Of a stretch of 45,765 nt of DNA, positions 15,860-24,920 are shown piece after piece (within the stretch, counting starts at the first letter, position 1; every line of letters begins with the position of its first letter). The stretch is from NCBI GenBank assembly GCA_050181295.1, contig JBFXDI010000017.1:1-45765 (forward strand), in the 5' to 3' direction. The stretch comes from JBFXDI01 sp050181295. GTDB taxonomy: Bacteria > Pseudomonadota > Alphaproteobacteria > Rhizobiales > Aestuariivirgaceae. A program made the position numbers and the translations under genes. Under the pieces are notes generated by a model. That model had not been told where the DNA came from, searched no databases, and was given only the letters and a program-made list of their open reading frames with translations.

Positions 15860-16759
15860 ATGTTCCGGCTCCATGGCACTGCGCCCGGCATGACCGAACT
15901 CCTGCTTCAGACAGCCATCAACGCGCTCTACGCGGCGAGCTACCTGTCGCTGATCGCGGTCGGCCTGGTGCTGATCTTCGGCGTCATGGGCGTCATCAAC
16001 TTCGCCCATGGCGAGCTCTACATGGCCGGCGCCTACGTGGTCGTGGCGCTCTACTCCCGCATGGACATCCCCTTCTTCTTCGCGGTGGTGGCGGGGCTCG
16101 TGTTCGTCGGGCTGCTCGGGCTTCTCATGGAGTACGGGCTCTTCCGGCCCTTGCGCGACAACCCGCTCGGCGGGCTCATCGCCTCGATCGGCTTCCTCCT
16201 CATCCTGCAAACCGTCGCCGTCCTCGGCTTCGGCGTCCGCATGCAGCACATCGTGCCCCCCACGCAGGACAAGATCGTGCTGTTCGACGGGGCGGTGCTC
16301 ACGTGGCAGCGGCTCTATGTCATCCTTTCGGCCATAGCATTGCTCTCGGCGCTCTGGTTCTTCCTCAGGCGGACCCGCTTCGGATGGGCGTTGCGCGCCG
16401 TGGCGCAGGACCGGGAGGCGGCGGCGCTTCAGGGCATCTCGCTCAACCAGACCTCCCGCATCGCCATGTTCATCGGCGCGGCGCTCGCAGGGGTCGCCGG
16501 CGCCCTCACCGCGCCGCTCGTCTCCCCCAGCCCCTTCATGGGCCACTCGGTCATCGTGACCGCCTTCATCATCATTATCGTCGGCGGCATCGGACACCTC
16601 GAGGGCGCGGTCGTGGCGGCCATCCTCTATGCCGTCGTCAATACCTTCGTCACGACCTTCTGGGACGGCGTCATCGCCGACATCGTCGGCCTCCTGCTCA
16701 TGCTCGCGGTGCTGATCGTCAAGCCGACCGGCCTTTTCGGAGCGAAGGACCGTGCCTGA
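15860..16759 (+). CDS. LivH-type ABC permease
   Basis: 299-aa inner-membrane permease of the branched-chain amino acid family, with about eight hydrophobic segments, the early FGVMGVINFAHGE motif and the cytoplasmic EAA-like loop RAVAQDREAAALQGI. ATG 15860 has GAAGGG just before it; ATG 15890 (MTELLLQ) is closer to the usual family start. It overlaps the next permease by 8 bp. With LivM-like 16752-17759 it should form the channel for the binding protein at 14467. The cognate ATPases are encoded on the opposite strand at 18322-19792. Confidence 0.88.
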   Translation: MFRLHGTAPGMTELLLQTAINALYAASYLSLIAVGLVLIFGVMGVINFAHGELYMAGAYVVVALYSRMDIPFFFAVVAGLVFVGLLGLLMEYGLFRPLRDNPLGGLIASIGFLLILQTVAVLGFGVRMQHIVPPTQDKIVLFDGAVLTWQRLYVILSAIALLSALWFFLRRTRFGWALRAVAQDREAAALQGISLNQTSRIAMFIGAALAGVAGALTAPLVSPSPFMGHSVIVTAFIIIIVGGIGHLEGAVVAAILYAVVNTFVTTFWDGVIADIVGLLLMLAVLIVKPTGLFGAKDRA

Positions 16760-17759
16760 GCGCAGCCGCGCCCTCCCCCTCTCGCTCTTCTGGATCCTCT
16801 GCGCGGCGGTGCTGCTGGCGCTTCCCTACGCGCTCTCCTTCTCGCAGCGCGAGATCCTCGTGCTGCTCACCATCAACATCCTGCTCGTCTCGAGCTACCG
16901 CCTGATGACGCTCACGGGAGAATGGTCGCTGGGGCACGTCGTGCTCATGGGCGTCGGCGCCTATGCGAGCGCGCTCTATTCCAAGCGTCTGGGCATCCCC
17001 GTTCCGATCTCCATGCTGCTGGGCGCGAGCACGGCGGCGCTGACGGCGGCGCTCCTCAGCTACCCGCTTTTCCGCATGAAGGGCTTCTACTTCCTCATCG
17101 GCTCCTTCGCGGCGGGCGAGGTGATTCGGCTCATCTGGAAGCGGTTCACCGATCCCTTCGGGGGACCCAAGGGACTGAAGCTCATCCCGGGCTTTCCGGA
17201 CATCGATCTCGGCTTCATGAAGGTCTCCTTCTTCAATCCGGAGACCTACTACTACCTCTGCCTCGTCGTGGTGGGCTTGAGCCTTCTCGTCCTCTATCGT
17301 ATCGAGCGCTCGCGCATCGGCCTCACGTTCCATGCCATCCACTGGCAGGACAAGCTCGCGGAATCGGTCGGCGTCAACACCTTCCGCTACCGCATGCTGG
17401 CCTTCGTCATCGCTTCCTTCTTCGCCGGGCTCTCCGGCACCCTCTTCGCCCACTATATCGGCACCGTGAACCCCACCCGCTTCGAGGTGGAGGAGATGGT
17501 CTATGTCCTCATCTGGGCGATCGTCGGGGGCACGGCGACCTTCCACGGGCCGATCCTCGGCGTCGTGGCGCTCACCATCGTCAACGAGGTGATCCTCCGG
17601 GCGCTCGGCGCCGATCTCTGGCGCCCGCTCTTCTACGGCGTCATCCTCATCGTCGCCATTCTCTTCCTGCCCAAGGGACTCGAAAGCCTGGCGCCGAAGA
17701 TCGGCGGCTGGTGGAAGGGCCGCGCGAAGTCCAAAAAGCCACAGCCCGCGGAGGCGTGA
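16752..17759 (+). CDS. LivM-type ABC permease
   Basis: 335-aa inner-membrane permease, partner of the LivH-like protein. Markers: LTGEWSLGHVVLMGVGAYASA, SYPLFRMKGFYF and the C-terminal GGTATFHGPILG segment. It starts at GTG 16752, overlapping the livH stop. It is the last gene of this plus-strand operon; its stop directly abuts the stop of the converging gene at 17760, leaving no intergenic base. Confidence 0.88.
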   Translation: MPERSRALPLSLFWILCAAVLLALPYALSFSQREILVLLTINILLVSSYRLMTLTGEWSLGHVVLMGVGAYASALYSKRLGIPVPISMLLGASTAALTAALLSYPLFRMKGFYFLIGSFAAGEVIRLIWKRFTDPFGGPKGLKLIPGFPDIDLGFMKVSFFNPETYYYLCLVVVGLSLLVLYRIERSRIGLTFHAIHWQDKLAESVGVNTFRYRMLAFVIASFFAGLSGTLFAHYIGTVNPTRFEVEEMVYVLIWAIVGGTATFHGPILGVVALTIVNEVILRALGADLWRPLFYGVILIVAILFLPKGLESLAPKIGGWWKGRAKSKKPQPAEA

Positions 17760-18329
17760 CTAGCTGCCCGGCATCAGGAGCAGCGTTGCGGCCATGAGCT
17801 TGCGGGTGTCGTTGAGCATGGCCGGGCGCTCGCGCCGCCAGCGCGCCACCGCCTCCGCCGCCTTTGCCTTGTCGGCCGTCCCCGGTGGCAGGGCGAGAAG
17901 CGCGCGCGCCTCCTCGGCCAGTTCCACCCATTTGATCCGCCAGCGCTCCTCGTAGGTCTCGCGGTGCTTCGCCTCCATGCGCATATGGAAAAGCGAGGAG
18001 CGCGCCACCCGCGGGGCCGTCATCGCATCGATCCATTCGCCGGTGCGCGACCAGACCTCGCCAGCCTCGCTCATCAGCCCGGAAGCCGCACCGTCGCCGT
18101 CGGCAAAGAGGAAGAAGCCCCGATTGGCGAGCGCCGTGCCGAGGCGGGGATCGTCGGTCGCCATGGCTTCGCGGGCAAGAAAGAGCGCCCGGCCGCTCTC
18201 GGCGCGCGCGGCCTGCATGTCGTCCTCCGCAAGCGCCGCCGCGAAGGCCTCCGTGTGCTGCTCCCAATCGAGCTCGGCGCGCGCCCAGCCGGCTGAGATC
18301 AGGTCGCGCTCGCTCCAGCTCTCAGCCAC
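17760..18329 (-). CDS. Hypothetical helical (TPR-like) protein at the end of the tmo-liv operon
   Basis: 189-aa soluble, Ala/Arg/Glu-rich, almost entirely helical protein with TPR-like spacing (for example WEQHTEAFAAALAEDDMQAA and LGTALANRGFFLFADGD). GTG 18329 is the likely start because it overlaps the livF stop (18322-18324); starting further upstream would run deep into livF. No signal peptide. Last gene of the minus-strand transporter operon. Function unknown; a scaffold or regulatory role is only a guess. Confidence 0.6.
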   Translation of the reverse strand: MAESWSERDLISAGWARAELDWEQHTEAFAAALAEDDMQAARAESGRALFLAREAMATDDPRLGTALANRGFFLFADGDGAASGLMSEAGEVWSRTGEWIDAMTAPRVARSSLFHMRMEAKHRETYEERWRIKWVELAEEARALLALPPGTADKAKAAEAVARWRRERPAMLNDTRKLMAATLLLMPGS

Positions 18330-19029
18330 CGAGATAGGCCTTCCTGACGTGATCGCTGCGCCGCAGTTCGTCGGTCGGGCCGGAGAGCGTGACGCTGCCC
18401 GTCTCGAGCACATAGGCGTGCCGTGCGAGCCTCAGCGCCAGCTCGGCATTCTGCTCGACGAGCACCACCGGCACCCCATCCTTCGCGATCTCGACGATGA
18501 TGCGCGCCATCTCCTGCACCATGACGGGGGAAAGGCCCATCGAGGGCTCGTCCATGAGCAGGAGGCGCGGCTCCGACATGAGGGCGCGGCCGATCGCCAG
18601 CATCTGCTGCTCCCCGCCCGACAGCGTCTTCGCCCACTGGGCACGACGCTCCTTCAGACGTGGAAAGCGCGAGAAGACCTTTTCGAGATCGTCCTCGACA
18701 CCCCTGGCGTCGCGCCTCAGGAACGCGCCCGTGCGGAGGTTCTCCTCGACGGTGAGGTCCGGGAACACGCGGCGGCCCTCCGGCACATGCGCGATGCCGC
18801 GCGCCACGATCTTCTCGGGCGCGAGCCTGTCGATGCGGTGGCCGTCGTATCGGATCTCCCCGGCCGAGAGCCGCGCGAGGCCGGAAATCGCCCGGAGCGT
18901 CGTGCTCTTGCCGGCGCCGTTGGCGCCGATGATGGTGACGATGCCACCCGCGGGCACCTCCATGCTCACGCCCTTAAGCGCGGCGACCTTGCCGTAGTGA
19001 ACCTGCGCCTCGGCGACCTCAAGCAGCAT
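18322..19029 (-). CDS. LivF-type ABC ATPase
   Basis: 235-aa ATP-binding subunit with Walker A GANGAGKST, signature LSGGEQQM, Walker B LLLMDEPS and the switch His region replaced by VLVEQN, as is normal for LivF. It overlaps livG by 11 bp. It is encoded in the tmoXVW operon, yet belongs to the branched-chain family, so it should pair with the LivH/LivM-like permeases on the other strand. Confidence 0.88.
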   Translation of the reverse strand: MLLEVAEAQVHYGKVAALKGVSMEVPAGGIVTIIGANGAGKSTTLRAISGLARLSAGEIRYDGHRIDRLAPEKIVARGIAHVPEGRRVFPDLTVEENLRTGAFLRRDARGVEDDLEKVFSRFPRLKERRAQWAKTLSGGEQQMLAIGRALMSEPRLLLMDEPSMGLSPVMVQEMARIIVEIAKDGVPVVLVEQNAELALRLARHAYVLETGSVTLSGPTDELRRSDHVRKAYLGG

Positions 19030-19792
19030 CGTCCGCCCGCCCCAGATAGGCTTCCACGACTCGCGGGTCGCCCCTCACCTCCTCGGGGCTTCCCTCGGCC
19101 AGAAGCTTGCCGAAGTTCATGACGGTGATCCGGTCGCAAAGCCCCATCACGGCCTGCATGTCGTGCTCCACCAGCACCACCGTCACGCCCCTTGCCCTGA
19201 CGTCGCGCACCAGGCCCATCATGCGCCGCGTCTCCTCGGGATTCATTCCCGTGAAGGGCTCGTCCATCAAAATGAGCTCCGGATCGGCCGCGAAGGCCAC
19301 CGCCATGCCGAGCGCACGGGCGTGGCCGTGCGCCAGGCTGGCTGCCGGCTCGTTCGCATAGGAGGAGAGCCCGAAGAACTTGAGAAGACTGTCGGCCTTG
19401 TCGGCCACCTTGGATTCCGTTTCGCGATCCCTGCCGAAGATGCGCGCCAGGAAGCCGGCCTTGGCGTCGCCGTGGCAACCGATGCGGACATTGTCGCGCA
19501 CGCTCATCTCCTTGAAGAGCGTCGTGCCCTGGAAAGTGCGCACGAGGCCGCGCGCGGCGAGCGCGCTGGTGCGCAGGCGCGAGACGTCCTCGCCGCGATA
19601 GAGCACCTGCCCGCCGGTCGGAGGATAGAACCCCGTGACGACATTGAAGGTCGTGGTCTTGCCGGCGCCATTCGGGCCGATGAGCCCGTGGATGCTGCCC
19701 TTGGCCACCGCGAAGCTCAGGCCGTCCACGGCCTTGATGCCGCCGAAGCGGCGCTCGAGATTGCGGACCTCCAGCACCGGCGCTTCCGTCAT
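19019..19792 (-). CDS. LivG-type ABC ATPase
   Basis: 257-aa ATP-binding subunit with Walker A GPNGAGKTT, Walker B LILMDEPF, and VLVEHDMQAVMGLCD with the switch His. The signature reads LAHGHARAL instead of the usual LSGGQQR/LSYGQQR, a notable deviation at LSGGQ (H for the first G). ATG 19792 overlaps the permease stop (ATGA), so translation is coupled to tmoW-like 19789-21777. Cognate permeases are on the opposite strand. Confidence 0.85.
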   Translation of the reverse strand: MTEAPVLEVRNLERRFGGIKAVDGLSFAVAKGSIHGLIGPNGAGKTTTFNVVTGFYPPTGGQVLYRGEDVSRLRTSALAARGLVRTFQGTTLFKEMSVRDNVRIGCHGDAKAGFLARIFGRDRETESKVADKADSLLKFFGLSSYANEPAASLAHGHARALGMAVAFAADPELILMDEPFTGMNPEETRRMMGLVRDVRARGVTVVLVEHDMQAVMGLCDRITVMNFGKLLAEGSPEEVRGDPRVVEAYLGRADDAA

Positions 19793-21777
19793 GACGTGAT
19801 CCCGAGCTCGGCCTTGCGGCGGCGTGCCCAGGCGCCGATCAGGCGGTCGGCGATGATGCCGATGATGGCGATGCCGAGGCCCGCGAGAATGCCCCGCCCG
19901 GTCTCCGCTCCCGGCAGCGCCTTGTAGATCTCCTGGCCGAGGTCGCGCGAGCCGATGAGCGCCGTGATCGCCGTCATCGCGAGCGCCATCATGATCGTCT
20001 GGTTGATGCCGAGCATGATCTCCGGCATGGCGATCGGCAGCTCCACCTTCCATAGCCGCTGAAGTTTCGTGCAGCCCTGAGCCTCCGCAGCCTCCACCGT
20101 CACCGTCGGCACGCGCTTGAGCCCCAGATAGGTGTAACGGATGGCGGGCACCGAGGCATAGGCAAGGATGGCGATGATATTCGAAAGATCCCCCACCTTG
20201 AACAGCATGATGACGGGGATGAGATAAATGAAGGAGGGGAAGGTCTGCAGCGTATCGCAGATCGACATCACCACGCGCGCGACGCGCGGCTTTCTCGCGC
20301 ACCATATGCCGAGAGGGACGCCGATGAGGACGCAGATGATGACGGCTGCAGTCACGAGATAGAGCGTCATCATGGCTGGGACCCAGAATCCCGAGAGGAG
20401 GATCACGCTCATGAGCGCGACGGTGAACAGCGAGAGCCGCCAGCCGCCCAGATGGCGCGCGAGCGTCGCGATGAGCCCGATCGTCACCACCCATGGCAGC
20501 CAGAGATAGAAATCGCGCAGCGGGAGAAGCAGGCTGACCGTGATCCAGTCGCGCACCGGCTGGATGTACTCATAGGCATTCTTCGAGATCCAGCGCACGG
20601 CGACATCGATCGTGCCGCCGAGGCTCACCGTCATGCCGCGGGGAAGCGTGTGAACGGAAGGCAATATCTGCGCAAGGACGATGCCGGCGGCCGCAATGCC
20701 CAGAAACAGGATCAGATGCGGATGGCGTATCCAGAGCGACGTGCCCGGCACGACACGGTGCGGCTCTCGATAGGCATAGGCCTGCGTCAGCCGGTCGAGA
20801 ACGACGGCGATGAGGACGATCGCAATGCCCTGCTCCGTCGCCTTGCCGATCATGAGCTGCTGGAGCGAGAAGAGAAGCCGCTGCCCGAGGCCCGAGGCGC
20901 CCACCAGCGAGGCGATGACGGCCATGGCGAGCGTCTGCATCACCACCTGGTTGAAGCCGAGCATGAGCGTCTGGTGGGCGGCAGGGAGCTCCACCTTCCA
21001 CAGAAGCTGCGAGGGCGTGCATCCGGACATGCGCGCGGCTTCCACCACCTCGGAAGGCACGGTGCGGATGCCGAGGATGGTGCAGCGCGCCATGGGCGGC
21101 ATGGCGAAGATGACGGTCGCCAGCATGGCGGGCACCTGGCCGAAGCCGAACAGGATGACCACCGGGGCGAGATAGGCCATGTGAGGCGTGGCCTGCATGA
21201 GATCGAAAAGCGACGTCAGCGTAGCCTCGGCGCGCTTCGAACGCGTCGCCCAGATGCCGAGCAGGAGGCCCGTGCCGGCCGCCAGCGGGACAGCGACGAG
21301 CACGATGGCGAGCGTGCGCATGGCATCCGTCCAGAGGCCGAAGATCGCGAGATAGGCCGTGCAGGCGGCGCCGAACAGTCCGAGCTTCAGGCCGCCGACC
21401 CAATGGCCGAAAAGCCCCACGCCCGCCACCAGCACGATCCAGGGCAGCGGCGGAAGCCCCACATCCTGGAAGCCCCGGTAGAGCACGGCCTCGGTCCAGT
21501 AGAGCGGCCAGGAAAGGAGCCAGGACAGGCCGCGCGTGACGTCGCGGACCTTGACCGGATCGATGGCCGCCTCATTGCCGAGCCAAGCGAAGAACTGCGT
21601 CAGCCACTCACGCAGCGGCACGATCCATTCGGCCGGCCAGCGCTGCAGCTCGGGCCACAGCAGGGACAAGGCCACACCCAAGGCGATCACGCCGACGCAT
21701 TGCGCCAGAAGACGATGCGACCTCCAGATTTCGCGCCCCGGAGAGCCTTCGTGCCTCTCGGCCGTAGCGACCGTCAA
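19789..21777 (-). CDS. tmoW: TmoW-like betaine/TMAO ABC permease, two ProW domains fused
   Basis: 662-aa membrane protein made of two ProW/OpuAB-type permease domains in tandem. Each has an EAA loop: EVVEAARMSGCTPSQLLWKVELP in the first half and a matching VTVEAAEAQGCTKLQRLWKVELP in the second. This double layout fits TmoW of the marine TMAO importer, and glycine betaine systems also occur in this form. The stop overlaps livG (ATGA) and the start overlaps the ATPase gene upstream (ATGA). The substrate call rests on tdm in the same putative regulon. Confidence 0.75.
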   Translation of the reverse strand: MTVATAERHEGSPGREIWRSHRLLAQCVGVIALGVALSLLWPELQRWPAEWIVPLREWLTQFFAWLGNEAAIDPVKVRDVTRGLSWLLSWPLYWTEAVLYRGFQDVGLPPLPWIVLVAGVGLFGHWVGGLKLGLFGAACTAYLAIFGLWTDAMRTLAIVLVAVPLAAGTGLLLGIWATRSKRAEATLTSLFDLMQATPHMAYLAPVVILFGFGQVPAMLATVIFAMPPMARCTILGIRTVPSEVVEAARMSGCTPSQLLWKVELPAAHQTLMLGFNQVVMQTLAMAVIASLVGASGLGQRLLFSLQQLMIGKATEQGIAIVLIAVVLDRLTQAYAYREPHRVVPGTSLWIRHPHLILFLGIAAAGIVLAQILPSVHTLPRGMTVSLGGTIDVAVRWISKNAYEYIQPVRDWITVSLLLPLRDFYLWLPWVVTIGLIATLARHLGGWRLSLFTVALMSVILLSGFWVPAMMTLYLVTAAVIICVLIGVPLGIWCARKPRVARVVMSICDTLQTFPSFIYLIPVIMLFKVGDLSNIIAILAYASVPAIRYTYLGLKRVPTVTVEAAEAQGCTKLQRLWKVELPIAMPEIMLGINQTIMMALAMTAITALIGSRDLGQEIYKALPGAETGRGILAGLGIAIIGIIADRLIGAWARRRKAELGITS

Positions 21778-22790
21778 TGCGTCCGCTCCTCGAACAGAGC
21801 GCGTATCACGGCTTCGCGCGTCAATCGGCCGATCGGCCTGCCTTCGGCGTCCGTGACCGTGAGCGCGTGCTCGGATACAAGCGCCTTGCGCGCCACATCG
21901 CCGACCTTGTCGTCGCCGCGCACATTGGCCCCGTTCGGCGCCGACGGCACGTCCTCCATGATCGAGCGCACGGTGATGATGCGGCCTCGCGGCGCGTTCT
22001 TCGTGAATTCGGCGACATAGTCGTCGGCGGGGCTGGTCACCATCTCCTCGGGCGCACAGAGCTGAACCAGCCGCCCGCTCTTCATGATGCCGATCCGGTC
22101 CGCGAGCCGCACCGCCTCGTCAAAATCGTGCGTGATGAAGACGATCGTCTTCTTCAACATCCGCTGGAGCCTCAGGAACTCGTCCTGCATCTCGCGACGG
22201 ATCAGCGGGTCGAGCGCGGAGAAGGGCTCGTCGAGGAACCAGATGTCGGGCTCGACCGCGAGCGAACGCGCGATTCCCACGCGCTGCTGCTGGCCACCCG
22301 AAAGCTCGCGGGGAAAATAGCTTTCCCGACCCTCGAGGCCGACGAGGCGGATCATCTCCCGCGCCCGCGCCTCGCGCTCTTCCCTGCCCGCCCCCTGCAC
22401 CTCCAGCGGAAAGGCCACGTTGGAGAGGACATTGCGGTGCGGCAGGAGACCGAAATGCTGGAACACCATGCCCATCTTATGGCGCCGCAGCTCGATCAGC
22501 TCACGCGGACTCGCCTGCAGCAGATTGCGCCCGTCATAGACGACCTCGCCGGCCGTGGGCTCGATGAGCCGGGTGATGCAGCGGATGAGGGTGGACTTGC
22601 CCGAGCCCGAGAGACCCATGACGACGAGGATCTCGCCCTCGGTCACGTCGAAGGAAACATCCTCGACCGCCGCGATGTGCCCCTCCGGACGAGCGCCGCC
22701 GGACTTTTGCGCCGCCATGAAGCCGTCGGCGTGCGGGCCGAAGACCTTCCACAGGCCCCGGCAGGAGATTTTTGGGGAACGCTCTGCCAT
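21774..22790 (-). CDS. tmoV: TmoV-like betaine/TMAO ABC ATPase
   Basis: 338-aa ProV-type ATPase: Walker A GLSGSGKST, signature LSGGQQQR, Walker B FLDEPFSALD, switch ITHDFDEA, and a C-terminal CBS-like remnant (ALTVTDAEGRPIGRLTRE). ATG 22790 was preferred because AGGAGAAG precedes it; the frame stays open further upstream but through a REP-like palindrome. Coupled to the permease by an ATGA overlap. Confidence 0.78.
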   Translation of the reverse strand: MAERSPKISCRGLWKVFGPHADGFMAAQKSGGARPEGHIAAVEDVSFDVTEGEILVVMGLSGSGKSTLIRCITRLIEPTAGEVVYDGRNLLQASPRELIELRRHKMGMVFQHFGLLPHRNVLSNVAFPLEVQGAGREEREARAREMIRLVGLEGRESYFPRELSGGQQQRVGIARSLAVEPDIWFLDEPFSALDPLIRREMQDEFLRLQRMLKKTIVFITHDFDEAVRLADRIGIMKSGRLVQLCAPEEMVTSPADDYVAEFTKNAPRGRIITVRSIMEDVPSAPNGANVRGDDKVGDVARKALVSEHALTVTDAEGRPIGRLTREAVIRALFEERTH

Positions 22791-22828
22791 CCTGCGGCGA
22801 ACTTCTCCTGGGATGTAAGGTCGGCGAT

Positions 22829-22860
22829 CTCTCCCCGCCCGGTCGGGGGCGGGGAGAGAG
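22829..22860. repeat. Palindrome between tmoX and tmoV
   Basis: CTCTCCCCGCCC-GGTC-GGGGGCGGGGAGAG, a strong GC-rich hairpin of the REP-like kind in the 91-bp gap. It may protect the tmoX message or lower expression of the downstream genes. Confidence 0.7.
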
Positions 22861-22881
22861 TTCAGGGCGTGGACGCTCCGG

Positions 22882-23832
22882 CTATTGCAGCCAGGCCTTC
22901 CAGATCGCCTCGTTCTCCGCGACCCACTTGGTGGCAGCATCCTCCGGCGTCATGCCCTGGACATCGACCATGGCCGCCGCGGCCGCGATCTGCGGGTTGC
23001 TGAAGTTCACCTTCTTCAGGATCTCCACCGCCTTCGGCCACTTCTCCGCCAGCTGCTTGGAACCGGCCTTCTTCAGATAGCCGCTGGCCGGCGCGCCGCA
23101 GTCATAGATCGCATCGGGATTGTCGCCCCACTTCGGATCGTCGTGGCAGGCCTTGTCGTACTTCGGGAACTCCACGAACTCGCCCGGAAACTTGGCTTCG
23201 ATGAAGTTGGGCGTCCAGTTGAAGAGCACCACCGGCTCCTTGCGGTCGAAGGCCGCCTGCAGCTCGGCCCACAGCGTCGCGGCCTGGCCGACCGGAACCT
23301 CCTGGAAGTTCATCTTGAGCGCCTGGATCCGCTCCGAATAGTGCTTGCCCCAGTCGGCGGGCGGACCAACGAAGCGGCCCTTGGGCTGCGTCTCGGCGGT
23401 CGCGAACTTCGCAGCGCAGGCATCCAGGGCCTTCCAGTCCGGCAGGCCCGGGCAGGCCTCCTTCACATAGGCCGGATACCACCAGTCCTCGCGCGTGACG
23501 GCTTCATGGGCGCCGAGATCGAGCGCGCCGGCCGACACGGCCTTGTTGAAGGCGTCGGCCTGCGAGCCTTCCCAGACCTCGATCTGGAAGTCCATGTCGC
23601 CGTTCGCCAGAGCGGTGTACTGAAGCTGCGTGTCGGAGGGCGTGTACTCCACTTTGTAGCCCTGCTTCTGCAGAACCTGGCCCACGACATTGGCCAGCAC
23701 GAGCTGGCTCGTCCAGTTGTTGGTGATGATCTTGATCGGATCGGTGGATTCTTCGGCCTTCGAAACGGCCGGCGAAAGCGCCACCCCCAGGGCCACCAAA
23801 GCGGCGACTGGGGTCAAAAAGGTTTTCAGCAT
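22882..23832 (-). CDS. tmoX: TmoX-like periplasmic betaine/TMAO-binding protein
   Basis: 316-aa OpuAC/ProX-family binding protein with a Sec signal peptide (about 1-26, ending SKA-EE). The mature part starts KIITNNWTSQLVLANVVGQ. Several tryptophans and tyrosines that could form the cation-binding aromatic box are present (EVWEGSQ, EDWWYPAYV, NWTPNFIEA). GGGAGG precedes ATG 23832. It heads the operon tmoX-tmoV-tmoW-livG-livF-17760, facing an ACCAAT array. Glycine betaine or a related quaternary amine is the main alternative ligand. Confidence 0.75.
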   Translation of the reverse strand: MLKTFLTPVAALVALGVALSPAVSKAEESTDPIKIITNNWTSQLVLANVVGQVLQKQGYKVEYTPSDTQLQYTALANGDMDFQIEVWEGSQADAFNKAVSAGALDLGAHEAVTREDWWYPAYVKEACPGLPDWKALDACAAKFATAETQPKGRFVGPPADWGKHYSERIQALKMNFQEVPVGQAATLWAELQAAFDRKEPVVLFNWTPNFIEAKFPGEFVEFPKYDKACHDDPKWGDNPDAIYDCGAPASGYLKKAGSKQLAEKWPKAVEILKKVNFSNPQIAAAAAMVDVQGMTPEDAATKWVAENEAIWKAWLQ

Positions 23833-23938
23833 TCGAACCTCCCTGTTGCAATCGGATGCGTTGATCCGTGCGCGCTGTCCCCCGGTCGCCCCGTCCCTCC
23901 TCGACGCGACTTGCGCATGTCCCAAAGGCTATTCCAAA

Positions 23939-24028
23939 ACCAACGCAGATCGAAAGACCTTTTTTGCCCGATTTCAGTCCAATCGCAGACCAATGCCGAA
24001 AAGGGTTGCTCTTCCAATGTATTCCAAT
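23939..24028. promoter_or_regulatory. ACCAAT half-site arrays between tmoX and the nitrilase gene (array 4)
   Basis: Half-sites start at 23939 (ACCAAC), 23978 (TCCAAT), 23989 (ACCAAT), 24013 and 24023 (TCCAAT). 23978-23994 reads TCCAATCGCAGACCAAT, a full copy of the shared 17-bp element. Positions suit control of both tmoX (minus) and the amidase gene at 24061 (plus). Probable GntR operator (inferred). Confidence 0.65.
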
Positions 24029-24060
24029 GGAAGCTGTCCCACCTTCCAGGAGAACGTCCC

Positions 24061-24906
24061 ATGCGCCATCGCATCAAGGCGGCCTGCATCCAGAACTGCG
24101 CGACGCCAGACGTGCAGGAGAACATCGCGGTCTGCATGCGGCTCGTTCAGGAAGCCGCAGCGGCCGGCGCCACGCTCATCGCGCTGCCGGAGTATTTTTC
24201 GGGGCTGCACACCGAGGGCTTCCGCATCATTCCGGTCGCCTTTCCCGAGCGGGAGCACCCGGTCCTGCCGGCCTTCGCGGAGGCCGCGCGGAGGCTCAAG
24301 GTCTCGATCCTCCTCGGCTCGCTCGGCGTGAAGGCGGCCGACGGGCGAACGTTCAACCGCTCCTACCTGCTCGCGCGCGACGGCACGGTCGTCGCGCGCT
24401 ACGACAAGATTCACATGTTCGACGTCGATCTCGGCGAGGGCACGGTGGTGCGCGAATCAGCGACCATCGCGCCGGGCGGCGAGGCCGTCGTTGCTGAAGC
24501 GGAAGGGATAAGCCTCGGCCTGTCGATCTGCTACGACCTGCGGTTCGCGCATCTCTACCGCGCGCTTGCGCATGACGGCGCCGACGTGCTCGCGGTTCCG
24601 GCCGCCTTCACCAGGATCACCGGCCAGGCGCACTGGCATGTGCTCAACCGGGCGCGCGCCATCGAGAACGGCGCCTTCGTGCTGGCGCCCTGCCAGTTCG
24701 GCACGCTCGCTGGCGGCGCGGAGTGCTACGGTCATTCGCTCATCATCGACCCCTGGGGACGTGTGCTCGCCGACGGCGGAGAGGAAGAGGGCTTCATCGT
24801 CGCCGAGCTCGATCTCGCCGAGGTCGAGGCGGCGCGCGCGCGCATCCCGTCGCTGACGCACGACCGTCCCATCGCAATCGGCGCGCATCCGGCTGCGGCG
24901 GAGTAG
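24061..24906 (+). CDS. Nitrilase-superfamily C-N hydrolase (amidase)
   Basis: 281-aa cytoplasmic carbon-nitrogen hydrolase with the complete catalytic triad: Glu44 (LPEYF), Lys116 (YDKIHMF) and Cys157 (SICYDLRF). The pattern is closest to the Nit1/Nit2 (omega-amidase, deaminated glutathione amidase) branch, which act on omega-amides of dicarboxylates. In this setting a gamma-glutamyl-methylamide, glutaramate or 2-oxoglutaramate-like compound is an attractive substrate, but this is inference. A GGAGAA ribosome site lies before the ATG. It is divergent from tmoX, with an ACCAAT array between. Confidence 0.85.
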   Translation: MRHRIKAACIQNCATPDVQENIAVCMRLVQEAAAAGATLIALPEYFSGLHTEGFRIIPVAFPEREHPVLPAFAEAARRLKVSILLGSLGVKAADGRTFNRSYLLARDGTVVARYDKIHMFDVDLGEGTVVRESATIAPGGEAVVAEAEGISLGLSICYDLRFAHLYRALAHDGADVLAVPAAFTRITGQAHWHVLNRARAIENGAFVLAPCQFGTLAGGAECYGHSLIIDPWGRVLADGGEEEGFIVAELDLAEVEAARARIPSLTHDRPIAIGAHPAAAE

Positions 24907-24920
24907 CGGAGCTCTAAGAA

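Noticed and set aside
14467..19792. Liv-type transporter as the AEP importer
   Set aside because: It neighbours the phn regulator, but its promoter carries the GntR-type array shared with amine genes and its ATPases are in the tmo operon. AEP import cannot be excluded, only not supported.
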